From positions 1 through 38,871 of the forward strand of contig CAMHIM010000007.1 in the NCBI GenBank assembly GCA_946185225.1: a stretch of DNA of 38,871 nt. Reading direction: 5' to 3'. The notes below the pieces were generated by a model, which was given only the letters and a program-made list of their open reading frames with translations, was not told the origin of the DNA and did no database searches. How positions within the stretch are numbered: the stretch's first letter is position 1; every line of letters starts with the position of its first letter. A program made the position numbers and the translations under genes. Origin of the DNA: an uncultured Prevotellaceae bacterium (GTDB taxonomy: Bacteria; Bacteroidota; Bacteroidia; Bacteroidales; Bacteroidaceae). Shown piece after piece: positions 13,816 to 22,414 of this stretch.

Positions 13816-16647
13816 CTAAAGTTGGAACCATAGTTTAATGCGATAGCCATCATCATCCTTGCGAATCTTGATGGTACTGGGTTCTCCGTCAGCACCCTGG
13901 GAGTTGACGGCAGGAATCTCCAATAGGAACGAAAGGTCGCCTTTTGGCCATTCTGGCACACTCTTGCCACGTCCTTCGCGGTCACGCTGTTCCTCTGCAG
14001 TAAACACACGGAAGAAAAGGCCGTCGGTCTCTGTATAGACGGTGAGTGGTTTAGGACCTTGCAGGGTTACCCAATAGAGGTTGGCATGATAGCCTTTGAA
14101 CTCTGGGTATATCTGCGGATAGTAGTACTCGCCAGTAACAGTGTTGTTGTAATCCTTCTGCCAAATACCATACTGGGGACCAGGCAGACGGTTCTTCCAT
14201 ACGCGGTACGGGCCACGTCCCATCCATCGCATACCATTGACAACCTCCTCGGGATAGCTGAAAGTCAGACCGAGATTATAGCATTTCTCTGGCAGATAGT
14301 CGCTTTCTTTCATCTTATTGCCTGTTCGCCAGTTGAGCATCAGCGTCTCCATGCCTAAGAGACCGTCAGGAGTGATGCGCCAGATGATGCTGTCAATGCC
14401 GCCATCGTACTTGGCCACCACGCGAGAAAGGTTGTCGTCTATCTTGATATCGCGAAGTTGGGCCTTAATGCCTACTGGCAGCGGACCATTCGTCAGTGGC
14501 ACGACGGCGTCACCCTTCTGTAGCGACACGAGTAGTCCTGTCTGTCTGCTAAGCTTGGCTGTCGTTCCGTTGGCAGAGAGAACAATCAAGGAGTCTTCTT
14601 CGCTGATAGTCTCCGGTGCTTCTGTTTCAGAAACGGTGGCAGCGAAGTATTCTGCAGGGCGTTTGATGGGGAACGTCCAAGTACAGACTGTATCACCCTG
14701 CTGATTATACGCCTCCAGTTTCAGAATATCGCCCTTCCCATAGTCCTTAGGCAAGGTAAAGGTAGCATGACCCGTCTCACCAGGAGCAATGTCAGGCAAC
14801 TTCACATCACCTTCAGCGACAATCACAGCTGGACTATCTCCTCCCCTCTCTATAGGGAGGGGCAGGGGGTGGGTCTCCACTTTCCACCTCATAGTACACT
14901 CACTGAGACGGCTGAACAGATAGCCATTCTCCACGGCAAAAGAACCACGGAATGAGCGAGGGCTGGCTTCGAAGTCCTTAATCTGAATGGGCGACCAAAG
15001 CTGGCGTACAGTATAGAAGCTGCCTAATGGCTGCCGCTCCGCACTCACAATACCGTCAGGGGCGTTAGGCCCATAAGTATCCATCTTGTCGGTATCGCGA
15101 CGATGGATGGTCTCATCAACGTAAGCCCAGATAAAGCCACCGGCAAAGAGACGGGAGCGGCGGAACTTGGCCCATATACCCTCCAAACCGGCACCCTGTC
15201 CACGGTCATACAGACTATGCAAGAACTCTGTCATCATAAACACACGCTGACCATGATCCAGGCGATAGGCCTGGTCCTGCATCGTGGGATAATGACGGCA
15301 GTCGAGTCCATTGAAGTCACCCCAGGCATGTACGACTTTACGGTGTTGCGGGTCGTAGAGTGCGAAGTCACCATCAAGGTGTTTGTTAAATCCACCCTCA
15401 TTACCGTTACTCCAAATAAATATACACGGATGGTTCACGTCACGCTCCACCATCTCGCGTACCAACTTATGGCCTATGGCATCGCTATAGCTGTTCTGCC
15501 ATCCTGCCAACTCGTTCAGGTAGAGCACGCCCAACGAGTCGCACAGATTAAGGAAATCTACATCAGGCGGATAGTGTGAACGCACGGCGTTCATATTCAT
15601 CTGCTTGATAAGACGAATATCCTGGAGGTTTCGCTCATGACTTACCGACCGACCTGTTTCGGGATCAAAGCAATGGCGGTTGGTTCCTTTCACCAACAAC
15701 TTCACATCGTTCAGATAGATACCATCGTGTTCGCGGAACTCCAGCGTGCGGAAACCAATAGTCTCTTCTGTCTCATAAATATTATTGCCATGCGACAAGA
15801 TGCGCAGCGTCACCTCATAGAGGTTTGGGTGCTCTGTGTCCCAAGGACGGATGTTCTTCCAATGGGTCTCTACTGTCTGTCTCTCTACAGCCTTGAGGTC
15901 TATCAGACGTCTGCCTGAGGCTAGGGCATCACCCTTTCGCTGGATAGTAATCTCCAGTTGTTCGTCGCCTTTCAGATTCTTACATTGCAGGTCGAGGCAC
16001 ATCTTGCCATCGGCACGGGCATCAAAAGCCACATGATCTATGCACGTCTGCGGCTTAGCCAGCAGATAAACAGGACGATAGATACCGCCGAAGAGCCACC
16101 AGTCGGCACGACGTTCGGCTGCATTCACCGAATTGTCGGCAGAGTGTTTGTTGACCTTTACTTCTAGCACGTTTTTCTTTCCGTACTGCAACAGGTCGGT
16201 GATATCATAGCTGAAACGATAGAAGCCTCCCTGGTGCACGGCGCCTGCCATCTTGCCGTTGACCTTCACCTCTGTGTCGGTCATCACGCCCTCAAAGACA
16301 ATGGACACTTGACGGCCTTTCCACTGGCGGGGTACCTGGAAGCGATGGCGATAGAGACCATACTCTTTCGTCAGGCGATTATCATGGCGGTCAGCCCATT
16401 TCTGTTCGTTTTCGCGATCATATATATAATAGCGACCATAAGTCAGACCACCATATCCTTGTTGTTCCCAGCACGAGGGCACGTCAATCTTTCCCCATTT
16501 CTGGAATCGCATACCTTCGGAACACCAGAAGTCCCACTTGACAGCATCCTCTGGACCGTGTCCACTAAGGTAAAGCACTTCGTCAACCTGTGCATGGATA
16601 ACAATTGCACAGAAGAGAGCAAGAATGTTCAGAATTATTTTTTTCAT
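13816..16647 (-). CDS. GH2 family beta-glycosidase (beta-galactosidase-like)
   Basis: A 943-residue secreted enzyme (signal MKKIILNILALFCAIVIHA). Domain order is the standard one: sugar-binding jelly roll (VPSCWEQQGYGGLTYG, about 55-200), Ig-like beta-sandwich (about 205-300), TIM barrel with GTNRHCFDPETG and MNMNAVRSHYP, then C-terminal beta domains including a beta-galactosidase small-chain-like region (MRWMGRGPYRVWKNR). Acid/base Glu is in WSNGNEGG (about residue 416) and nucleophile Glu in MMTEF (about 473). Length and the C-terminal domain favour beta-galactosidase over beta-glucuronidase, though GH2 specificity cannot be read reliably. An odd in-frame segment THPLPLPIERGG near residue 590 is encoded by a palindromic repeat (separate entry). 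It is preceded by the GltD-like gene at a 5-nt gap. Confidence 0.92.
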   Translation of the reverse strand: MKKIILNILALFCAIVIHAQVDEVLYLSGHGPEDAVKWDFWCSEGMRFQKWGKIDVPSCWEQQGYGGLTYGRYYIYDRENEQKWADRHDNRLTKEYGLYRHRFQVPRQWKGRQVSIVFEGVMTDTEVKVNGKMAGAVHQGGFYRFSYDITDLLQYGKKNVLEVKVNKHSADNSVNAAERRADWWLFGGIYRPVYLLAKPQTCIDHVAFDARADGKMCLDLQCKNLKGDEQLEITIQRKGDALASGRRLIDLKAVERQTVETHWKNIRPWDTEHPNLYEVTLRILSHGNNIYETEETIGFRTLEFREHDGIYLNDVKLLVKGTNRHCFDPETGRSVSHERNLQDIRLIKQMNMNAVRSHYPPDVDFLNLCDSLGVLYLNELAGWQNSYSDAIGHKLVREMVERDVNHPCIFIWSNGNEGGFNKHLDGDFALYDPQHRKVVHAWGDFNGLDCRHYPTMQDQAYRLDHGQRVFMMTEFLHSLYDRGQGAGLEGIWAKFRRSRLFAGGFIWAYVDETIHRRDTDKMDTYGPNAPDGIVSAERQPLGSFYTVRQLWSPIQIKDFEASPRSFRGSFAVENGYLFSRLSECTMRWKVETHPLPLPIERGGDSPAVIVAEGDVKLPDIAPGETGHATFTLPKDYGKGDILKLEAYNQQGDTVCTWTFPIKRPAEYFAATVSETEAPETISEEDSLIVLSANGTTAKLSRQTGLLVSLQKGDAVVPLTNGPLPVGIKAQLRDIKIDDNLSRVVAKYDGGIDSIIWRITPDGLLGMETLMLNWRTGNKMKESDYLPEKCYNLGLTFSYPEEVVNGMRWMGRGPYRVWKNRLPGPQYGIWQKDYNNTVTGEYYYPQIYPEFKGYHANLYWVTLQGPKPLTVYTETDGLFFRVFTAEEQRDREGRGKSVPEWPKGDLSFLLEIPAVNSQGADGEPSTIKIRKDDDGYRIKLWFQL
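14843..14876. repeat. REP-like palindrome inserted in frame in the GH2 gene
   Basis: CCCCTCTCTATAGGGAGGGG (14843-14862) is a 20-bp palindrome with one wobble pair, followed by CAGGGGGTGGGTC. In the GH2 reading frame it encodes ETHPLPLPIERGGDSP. This interrupts an Ig-like domain between MRWKV and AVIVAEGDVKLPD, which would otherwise run on smoothly. The GC-rich, low-complexity character differs sharply from the flanking codons. A related element in inverted orientation lies in the CE7 gene. Confidence 0.7.
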
Positions 16648-16652
16648 AGGTC

Positions 16653-18026
16653 TTACATATTGATCGCTTTCATCAGGCGGACAGCATCCACATACTGTGC
16701 GATACCCATCGCCACTTGTTTGGCATCCTGCATGGCATGAACGACGGTGGCCTGACGCCCCACCACATCGCCACCGGCAAAGACTCCTTTGCGAGTGGTC
16801 ATGCCATAAGGCAACTCACGGGTGATGAGGAAGTTATGGTCATCGTTGTCCAGCCCCGATGTAGTCCGCACGATCTTTGTCTCAGGCACTGCCCCAATAG
16901 CCATAATCACATTGTCAGCAGGCAATACCTGACGCACCAGCGCCTTATCGGGTTCGTTGGTCTCGAGCACTATCTCAAGAATGTCGAGGTTTTCGTCAAC
17001 ATGTATTTCGGTGATGGCACTCCACCAGTTGAAGCGAACACCCTCTTTCACAGCATCATCGTACTCTGCACGTAGTGCCGACATGGTGTCAATACCCCTA
17101 TGATAGACGACATCCACCTGTGATGCACCTATGCGAAGAGAGGTGCGAGAGGCATCCATTGCCGTATTTCCACAGCCAATGACCCACACACGGGCACCAT
17201 CATCAACGGGCAGCTCCTCACGTTTCATGAATCCTTCGCTGATAAGTTCCACTCGACGCAAGAAATGAGTCGCTTTACGGACACGTTTCAAGTCTGCTAT
17301 CTTAACAGCTCCTTCGCCCTCGGAAATGCAACGGCCATTCTGCCAGATGGGAATTTCGAGCGACTTGGGCTTACTAAGGCCCGTACCGATATAAATGGCA
17401 TCGAAGCCCTGTGCGAAGAGGCTATCGACAGTAATCTCCACACCGACATGGGTGTTACGATGGATGACGACGCCCATCTTCTCAATAAAGCGTATCTCAC
17501 GAGCCACCACCTCTTTCGGCAGACGATATTCGGGAATACCATAGCGCAGCACACCGCCACACTGAGCCTCCATCTCGAACATCTCGACTGAGAAGCCCAT
17601 ACGCGACAGGTCGCCAGCAACAGTGATGCCTGAGGGACCGGCGCCTATGACGGCCACCTTGCCACGGGTCTTCTCAACCATATCTTCGTGGGTCAGACTC
17701 AGTTCCGAGTCAAAATCGGCCACGAAACGTTCCAGCTTACCTATATTGACAGGCTGTCCTTTCTTACCCAGCACACAGTTGCCTTCACATTGTTTCTCGT
17801 GGGCACACACACGACCACATACAGCCGGCAGATTGCTCTTGGCACGGATAATGCTGATGGCATTACCCATGTTCCCCTTCTTCAGCTCATGAATCCAGTC
17901 AGGTATGTTGTTGCTGATGGGACAACCCTTCTTACATTGTGGGACCCTACACTGTAGACATCGTTGCGCCTCCTTGATGGCCTCGGCCATCGTATAGCTC
18001 TCGTTAATCTCCTCTTCGAACTTCAT
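16653..18026 (-). CDS. GltD-like NADPH:ferredoxin-type flavoprotein (glutamate synthase small-subunit family)
   Basis: A 457-residue cytosolic iron-sulfur flavoprotein with no signal peptide. The N-terminal domain carries two Cys clusters for 4Fe-4S centres (CLQCRVPQCKKGC at about 22-34, then VCGRVCAHEKQCEGNC). The FAD-binding motif GAGPSG is near residue 128 and the NAD(P)H-binding motif GCGNTAMDASR near 285, with a C-terminal FAGGDVVGRQATVVHAM FAD segment. This is the architecture of the glutamate synthase beta subunit, also shared by NfnB/SudA-type oxidoreductases. No glutamate synthase large subunit is present in the window. It sits in the middle of the enzyme operon (15 nt after GH115, 5 nt before GH2), where every other product is exported. 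Its partner and electron acceptor are unknown. Confidence 0.88.
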   Translation of the reverse strand: MKFEEEINESYTMAEAIKEAQRCLQCRVPQCKKGCPISNNIPDWIHELKKGNMGNAISIIRAKSNLPAVCGRVCAHEKQCEGNCVLGKKGQPVNIGKLERFVADFDSELSLTHEDMVEKTRGKVAVIGAGPSGITVAGDLSRMGFSVEMFEMEAQCGGVLRYGIPEYRLPKEVVAREIRFIEKMGVVIHRNTHVGVEITVDSLFAQGFDAIYIGTGLSKPKSLEIPIWQNGRCISEGEGAVKIADLKRVRKATHFLRRVELISEGFMKREELPVDDGARVWVIGCGNTAMDASRTSLRIGASQVDVVYHRGIDTMSALRAEYDDAVKEGVRFNWWSAITEIHVDENLDILEIVLETNEPDKALVRQVLPADNVIMAIGAVPETKIVRTTSGLDNDDHNFLITRELPYGMTTRKGVFAGGDVVGRQATVVHAMQDAKQVAMGIAQYVDAVRLMKAINM

Positions 18027-18041
18027 TTATTATGTAGCTGA

Positions 18042-20471
18042 TTATTTCACAGGAATCACATAGAACTTACGTCCTTTCTTGAAGTCAACCATCCACTGGT
18101 CGGCTATAATATGATCGTCAAGTGCTTTAATCTTTAATGTGTGTCTGCCCTTCGACAAATTGACGGGAGTCTCCTTCAAGGCCTGTCCACGCAGCACACT
18201 CACCTTCCAGAAGTCAGAACGATATTTCTCCTTCAACGAAATGATGACGGGCGTCTGGTCGTCAATCTGTACTGAGTAGCGCAGGTCGCCCTTGTCGTTA
18301 GGCTGCGTAGGAATCATAGCAGTATAGAGCGTAGCATCACCCTCCTTCTCTGCCGTAAAATCGAATGACAGTTCCCCACTCTTTGGTATGGAGACAGCAT
18401 TCATCGAGTGACCAAGCATTTGAATAGGCTGACAGCCGTCAGATGCCTGACTGTAACGATATGCATTCATTGCCACAAAATCGTTTCCTGCAGGAGTGCT
18501 CTCCTTCAATACCGGAGCCTTCAAGGTAAGGTCTTCCGGCAAATACGGCAACGTCGGAGGATTGAACACGGGCAATTCACGCGGCATCATGTTCATGATA
18601 CCCGTCCACTTACCATTGCCCAAGGCATTATACTTGCGTGTCAACTCCTGAATTTCACGATAGGCACGGATGCTCGTTGCCGCCGTACTCTTCATATAAT
18701 CCTCACGACCCTCCATCGCCTTGTCGGTCTGTCCCTGATACTTCGAACGGGCTTTCTGGGCATACAGCATCTTGGCTGCCATGGCTTCTGCAGCCTTGAC
18801 AGGATACTGGATGTGGGCAAAGTAGGCATCACGCAGTTCCGGGCGCACCTTCTCGGCACAGAGGTCAACCCACTTGCTTACCTCGGCATATCGGATAAGA
18901 TAACGGTCCATCTCGTTGCCGAACTCGCTTTCGGAGAATTCGGTATCTATTACATGCGACCGGCCTCGCGGATAAGCCTTGCGGTCAGACAGTTCCACCT
19001 GTGTCCACCCCATAAACTCAGGTTTGCGGACTGCGCAAAGATAATAGAACTGCTTCATGGCCGGGAAGAGAGCCTTGCCCACCTCATTGCCAAACTGCGT
19101 ACAGAGCCAGTTTGCCAGATGCTTGTCGATGGTCTGTGGCTGGATGCTGTTGATGTCCCACGCCATATCGAGGAAGAACTCCAGGTCGTAAGCTGCCACC
19201 TTCGGGTCGTGTACATTGACAATCCACAGCTTGCGACAGTTATGGTCGTAGGCGGCCTTCATCTCCGAATATACCAATCCTGGCTGCGTCGTCGTCAGCC
19301 ACATGTAGTCGTGCGGGCGTCCCCAGTAGCTGAGGTGATAATATACACCGCCGCCACCGCTGCGCTTCTGCTGTTCGGCATCCGACAGTCGGGTCATGTA
19401 TCCATAATTGTCATCACACCACATCAACGTCACGTCGTCCGGCACACGAAGACCACTCTCAAGAATCTCCAGTACCTCCTTGTAGGGGATGAACACCTGC
19501 GGCACCTTCTCCACATTCCTGTCGTAATATTTACGGATGAGTTCGCGCTGGTCGTCGATGACCTGCTGCAGTCCATTCAGTTTCTCCTGCTTGGTGCGCA
19601 CGCCCTCCATGGAGCCGTCATGGATGCCGCGCATACCGATAGTAAAGAATTCCTCAGAACCTTTCACCTGCTGCAGACGCTCTATCCAGTACTGCTGCAC
19701 CTGCTCACGGTTGGTGATGTAATTATAGGCTCCACGCTTGGCGTGGTCCCACTCTGCCACATTGTTACGCAACAGGGGTTCACAATGAGAGGTACCGATG
19801 AGGATGCCGCACGAGTCGGCCATCTCCTTATTGCCGGGAACGGTGAAGAACCCCGGTGTCCCCGTGTGCATGCCAGGCCAGATGGTATTGGCCCGCAGAC
19901 GCAGCATCAGCTGGAAGATAGCCTTGTAAGTCTTGGGACCCATCTGTCCGAAGACTCCGTTGTCCTCATAGTGTTTCCATGCCCAGTTGCGCAGACTCCA
20001 GTCCTCATCATTGATAAAGATGCCACGATAGGCCACGGAAGGGGTATGCTCATACACGAACGTCTCAGGCAAACTGAGACGGGCACGCTTCTCTGGTACG
20101 ACATCACCCCACCACACCCAGGGCGAGACGCCAGCCATACGCGAAAGCTCCAGCAAACCGTAGGCTGTACCACGGGCGTTATGCCCCTCAACGAGTATAT
20201 GTCCGTCTTTCACACTCAGCCGGAATCCGTCGTCAGACCCTTTACCCTGCAGGATGCGGATGGTGCCCTTTTTGGATGCTATCGGCTTCATGCCTGTGAC
20301 CTGTTCCATGTCGTCGCTCCACATCTGCAGGGCAATCTTCACCACCGGGTCGGTCTTACCCGCCATCTGATAGCTCACAGGGGTTGTGCCGTCAAACCAG
20401 ACCACATCGGCAGCAGTGGCACATTGGAGACATCCGAAAAACAGAAGGATGCAATAGATACTATTCTTCAT
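18042..20471 (-). CDS. GH115 alpha-glucuronidase
   Basis: An 809-residue secreted enzyme (signal MKNSIYCILLFFGCLQCATA). The N-terminal domain resembles GH67/GH115 (GHNARGTAYGLLELSRMAGVSPW). The barrel follows with YRGIFINDEDWSLRNWAWKH, LMLRLRANTIWPGMH, GTSHCEPLLRNN and TIGMRGIHDGSMEG, all strongly GH115. A C-terminal beta-sandwich ends in HIIADQWMVDFKKGRKFYVIP, so the gene is complete though slightly short for the family. GH115 enzymes release glucuronic acid or 4-O-methylglucuronic acid from internal positions of xylan, and members also act on arabinogalactan or pectic side chains. With PL11 and GH28 nearby, the latter role is plausible. It is the first gene of the operon, with a promoter at 20500-20507. 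Confidence 0.93.
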   Translation of the reverse strand: MKNSIYCILLFFGCLQCATAADVVWFDGTTPVSYQMAGKTDPVVKIALQMWSDDMEQVTGMKPIASKKGTIRILQGKGSDDGFRLSVKDGHILVEGHNARGTAYGLLELSRMAGVSPWVWWGDVVPEKRARLSLPETFVYEHTPSVAYRGIFINDEDWSLRNWAWKHYEDNGVFGQMGPKTYKAIFQLMLRLRANTIWPGMHTGTPGFFTVPGNKEMADSCGILIGTSHCEPLLRNNVAEWDHAKRGAYNYITNREQVQQYWIERLQQVKGSEEFFTIGMRGIHDGSMEGVRTKQEKLNGLQQVIDDQRELIRKYYDRNVEKVPQVFIPYKEVLEILESGLRVPDDVTLMWCDDNYGYMTRLSDAEQQKRSGGGGVYYHLSYWGRPHDYMWLTTTQPGLVYSEMKAAYDHNCRKLWIVNVHDPKVAAYDLEFFLDMAWDINSIQPQTIDKHLANWLCTQFGNEVGKALFPAMKQFYYLCAVRKPEFMGWTQVELSDRKAYPRGRSHVIDTEFSESEFGNEMDRYLIRYAEVSKWVDLCAEKVRPELRDAYFAHIQYPVKAAEAMAAKMLYAQKARSKYQGQTDKAMEGREDYMKSTAATSIRAYREIQELTRKYNALGNGKWTGIMNMMPRELPVFNPPTLPYLPEDLTLKAPVLKESTPAGNDFVAMNAYRYSQASDGCQPIQMLGHSMNAVSIPKSGELSFDFTAEKEGDATLYTAMIPTQPNDKGDLRYSVQIDDQTPVIISLKEKYRSDFWKVSVLRGQALKETPVNLSKGRHTLKIKALDDHIIADQWMVDFKKGRKFYVIPVK

Positions 20472-20499
20472 CGTTTTAGTTGATTAGCAGTTCTGGGTG

Positions 20500-20507
20500 C
20501 AAAGATA
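20500..20507 (-). promoter_or_regulatory. -7 element of the GH115 operon
   Basis: The minus strand reads TATCTTTG (TAnnTTTG), 29 nt before the GH115 ATG at 20471. The expected -33 position falls within the upstream hairpin arm and shows no TTTG, so basal strength may be low or activator-dependent. Confidence 0.6.
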
Positions 20508-20514
20508 CGAAGAA

Positions 20515-20544
20515 GCCGTGTGGTAGCGTACACTACCACACGGC
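20515..20544 (-). terminator. Strong terminator hairpin after the SusC/SusD/FAS1 operon
   Basis: GCCGTGTGGTAG and CTACCACACGGC form a perfect 12-bp stem with a 6-nt loop, 22 nt downstream of the SusD stop. In the operon's direction it is followed by TTCTTCG rather than a pure U-tract; on the other strand it is followed by AATTTTTG. It separates the seven-gene transport operon from the GH115 operon and abuts the latter's promoter, so it may be a full or a partial stop. Confidence 0.7.
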
Positions 20545-20566
20545 AATTTTTGATATTTCTACTTTG

Positions 20567-22402
20567 CTATTTGAAAGGAAGATACCACGTCTCCGGTTCC
20601 TCCGTCAAACTCTGCGGCTTCTTGTAGGCCAGTTTCTCCAGCAGCCATTTGCTACCGAAACGGTTCTCGCCATATGGGTTCTCATCGTTCTTATGACGTG
20701 CCAGGCGCATCAGGTCGAACCAGCGGCAGCCCTCAAAGGCAAACTCCAGCGCATACTCATCGCAGAGAATGTCTTCCACGGCATTGATGGTGTCCTGAGG
20801 AGTAGCACCAACCACCAGACCAGCGGCTTCAAGTTCCTTGAACTTCAGACCGACGATGGTATCCAGCTGATAAGGCGACAGGCCCGGGCTGTAGACGGCG
20901 CCTGTGTAGTCGTGGGTCATACCGGCACCATGCATGTGGACACCGACACAGTTCTCTGGTTCGGAGAACTTGGCGATGTTAGCCTCCGACAGTAGTGGGT
21001 AGGTAGTCTGCAGGGCAGCCTTACTGGCATCGCTGATGTACTGTGGTCCACCTTCCTCCGTACTCTTAATCAGGTACTTGTTGATGCCGTCCTTCAGAAT
21101 AGCGAAAGCCACATCATACATACCCAGACGGTTAAGAGCCTCGGCCAAATGGAGCCACACAGTCGTCGTACGATAGAGGATGACACGTGCGTAACGGTTC
21201 TTCGTAATCCAAGTCGTAGTCTTCGCAGTCTCATCGTCTTCCTCCTGACGGCTGACGGCATTGTAGCGGGTGTCACCAATACCCGTATAACTGACAATAG
21301 TATTCGTCGGGTCGCTCTCCGTTGACTTGTAGTAGTAAGCCTGACTCTCTGACAGGTTTATAAGAGACTCGCTCGGCACTATCTGTATCTCATCCACATA
21401 ACTGGAAGAATTCGAGTAGTAGTCATAACCGTAGGCCAGAGGTATCTTCGTCGTAATACCAGAACGGTTGTTGGGGGCCATCGGGATATAGGTGATATAA
21501 TCCGACAAACCGGTAAAGATGTTCTGCCAGGATGTAGAGTTTACATAGCTGAACACATTGAAGTCACTGGGAAGAAGCATGGACTTGTCTCTGTTACGGA
21601 TGTCAAGTATACTATAGGACTGCAGGAAGGCCGAGTGAGGCGTCTGCGACAGTTCCGTCAGGTAGTTGATGTAGTGACGGGCTGCCTTGTCATACTGGCC
21701 TGTCTCCAGATACATCTCACCCAAGATAACCTCTGCTGGGATAAACAGTGCAGAAGGGATGATGGACGACGGTGCCACATTACCGAAGTTCGGCGTCACA
21801 TAGCCCATGTACTCACCCTTATTGTTGTACTGGCAGTACTGCTCCAGGTCGGGGGCCAGCCTGTCGGTAATCTCCTTCATATTCAACTTCGGGAAATTAC
21901 CGTCATTAATCTGGGAAATCTGTGTCAGCGGCTGCGTATAGAAGGGAACCTTTCCGTAGACACGGGCCAGCTGCATATAAGTCCATGCGCGGATAGCCTT
22001 TACGGCCACATACTCCGGCATCACCACATAAGAAGCACCGGTGCGCAGCGTGGTGTCACGATGAGCGATGTAGTAGTTACAATTATTGATGATGCGGTAG
22101 TAGACATAAGCCGAATCATACTTGTTCGACTCAAACGCTGCGAAGGAAGCCAGTTCCTTCAGGTTCTTGTCCGTATACTCCGTGACATCCACGAGATCGC
22201 CTCTCAGCTCACCCTGGAACATATACTGGTCGGCCAGCTGCTGCATGCCCTGAAGAATACCCAAGGCATAATAGATGGAGTCAGTCTTCGCATTCATCTC
22301 CGGGTCAAACAACTGACGTTCGCTGTCGCTGTCGAGCATGTCAGAACAGGAAGTGGTACCCAGCGTGACGACCCCTATCAGGAATAATATAATCTTTTTC
22401 AT
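20567..22402 (-). CDS. SusD/RagB family glycan-binding lipoprotein (second pair)
   Basis: A 611-residue outer-membrane lipoprotein. The lipobox is GTTSC, followed by SDMLDSDSE, an acidic stretch typical of a Bacteroidetes surface-export signal. It shows the helical TPR-like SusD fold: YYRIINNCNYYIAHRD, VAVKAIRAWTYMQLARVYGKVPFYT, a central VILGEMYLETGQYDKAARHY segment, and the C-terminal EYALEFAFEGCRWFDLMRLARHKN with the final GSKWLLEKLAYKKP and YLPF. SusD proteins cap the SusC importer and bind the glycan. It lies 12 nt after its SusC partner and is the last gene of the operon. Sequence divergence from the other SusD in the window suggests a different ligand. Confidence 0.95.
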   Translation of the reverse strand: MKKIILFLIGVVTLGTTSCSDMLDSDSERQLFDPEMNAKTDSIYYALGILQGMQQLADQYMFQGELRGDLVDVTEYTDKNLKELASFAAFESNKYDSAYVYYRIINNCNYYIAHRDTTLRTGASYVVMPEYVAVKAIRAWTYMQLARVYGKVPFYTQPLTQISQINDGNFPKLNMKEITDRLAPDLEQYCQYNNKGEYMGYVTPNFGNVAPSSIIPSALFIPAEVILGEMYLETGQYDKAARHYINYLTELSQTPHSAFLQSYSILDIRNRDKSMLLPSDFNVFSYVNSTSWQNIFTGLSDYITYIPMAPNNRSGITTKIPLAYGYDYYSNSSSYVDEIQIVPSESLINLSESQAYYYKSTESDPTNTIVSYTGIGDTRYNAVSRQEEDDETAKTTTWITKNRYARVILYRTTTVWLHLAEALNRLGMYDVAFAILKDGINKYLIKSTEEGGPQYISDASKAALQTTYPLLSEANIAKFSEPENCVGVHMHGAGMTHDYTGAVYSPGLSPYQLDTIVGLKFKELEAAGLVVGATPQDTINAVEDILCDEYALEFAFEGCRWFDLMRLARHKNDENPYGENRFGSKWLLEKLAYKKPQSLTEEPETWYLPFK

Positions 22403-22414
22403 ATTGTTGTCGAT

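Noticed and set aside
13805-13831. Upstream ATG of the SGNH-CE6 gene
   Set aside because: It would place nine polar residues before the signal peptide and overlap the GH2 stop; ATG 13804 is cleaner, though not proven.
18408-20483. 691-aa plus-strand ORF opposite GH115
   Set aside because: Antisense shadow of a well-supported GH115 gene; translation is His/Arg/Leu/Val-rich without domains, signal peptide or promoter.
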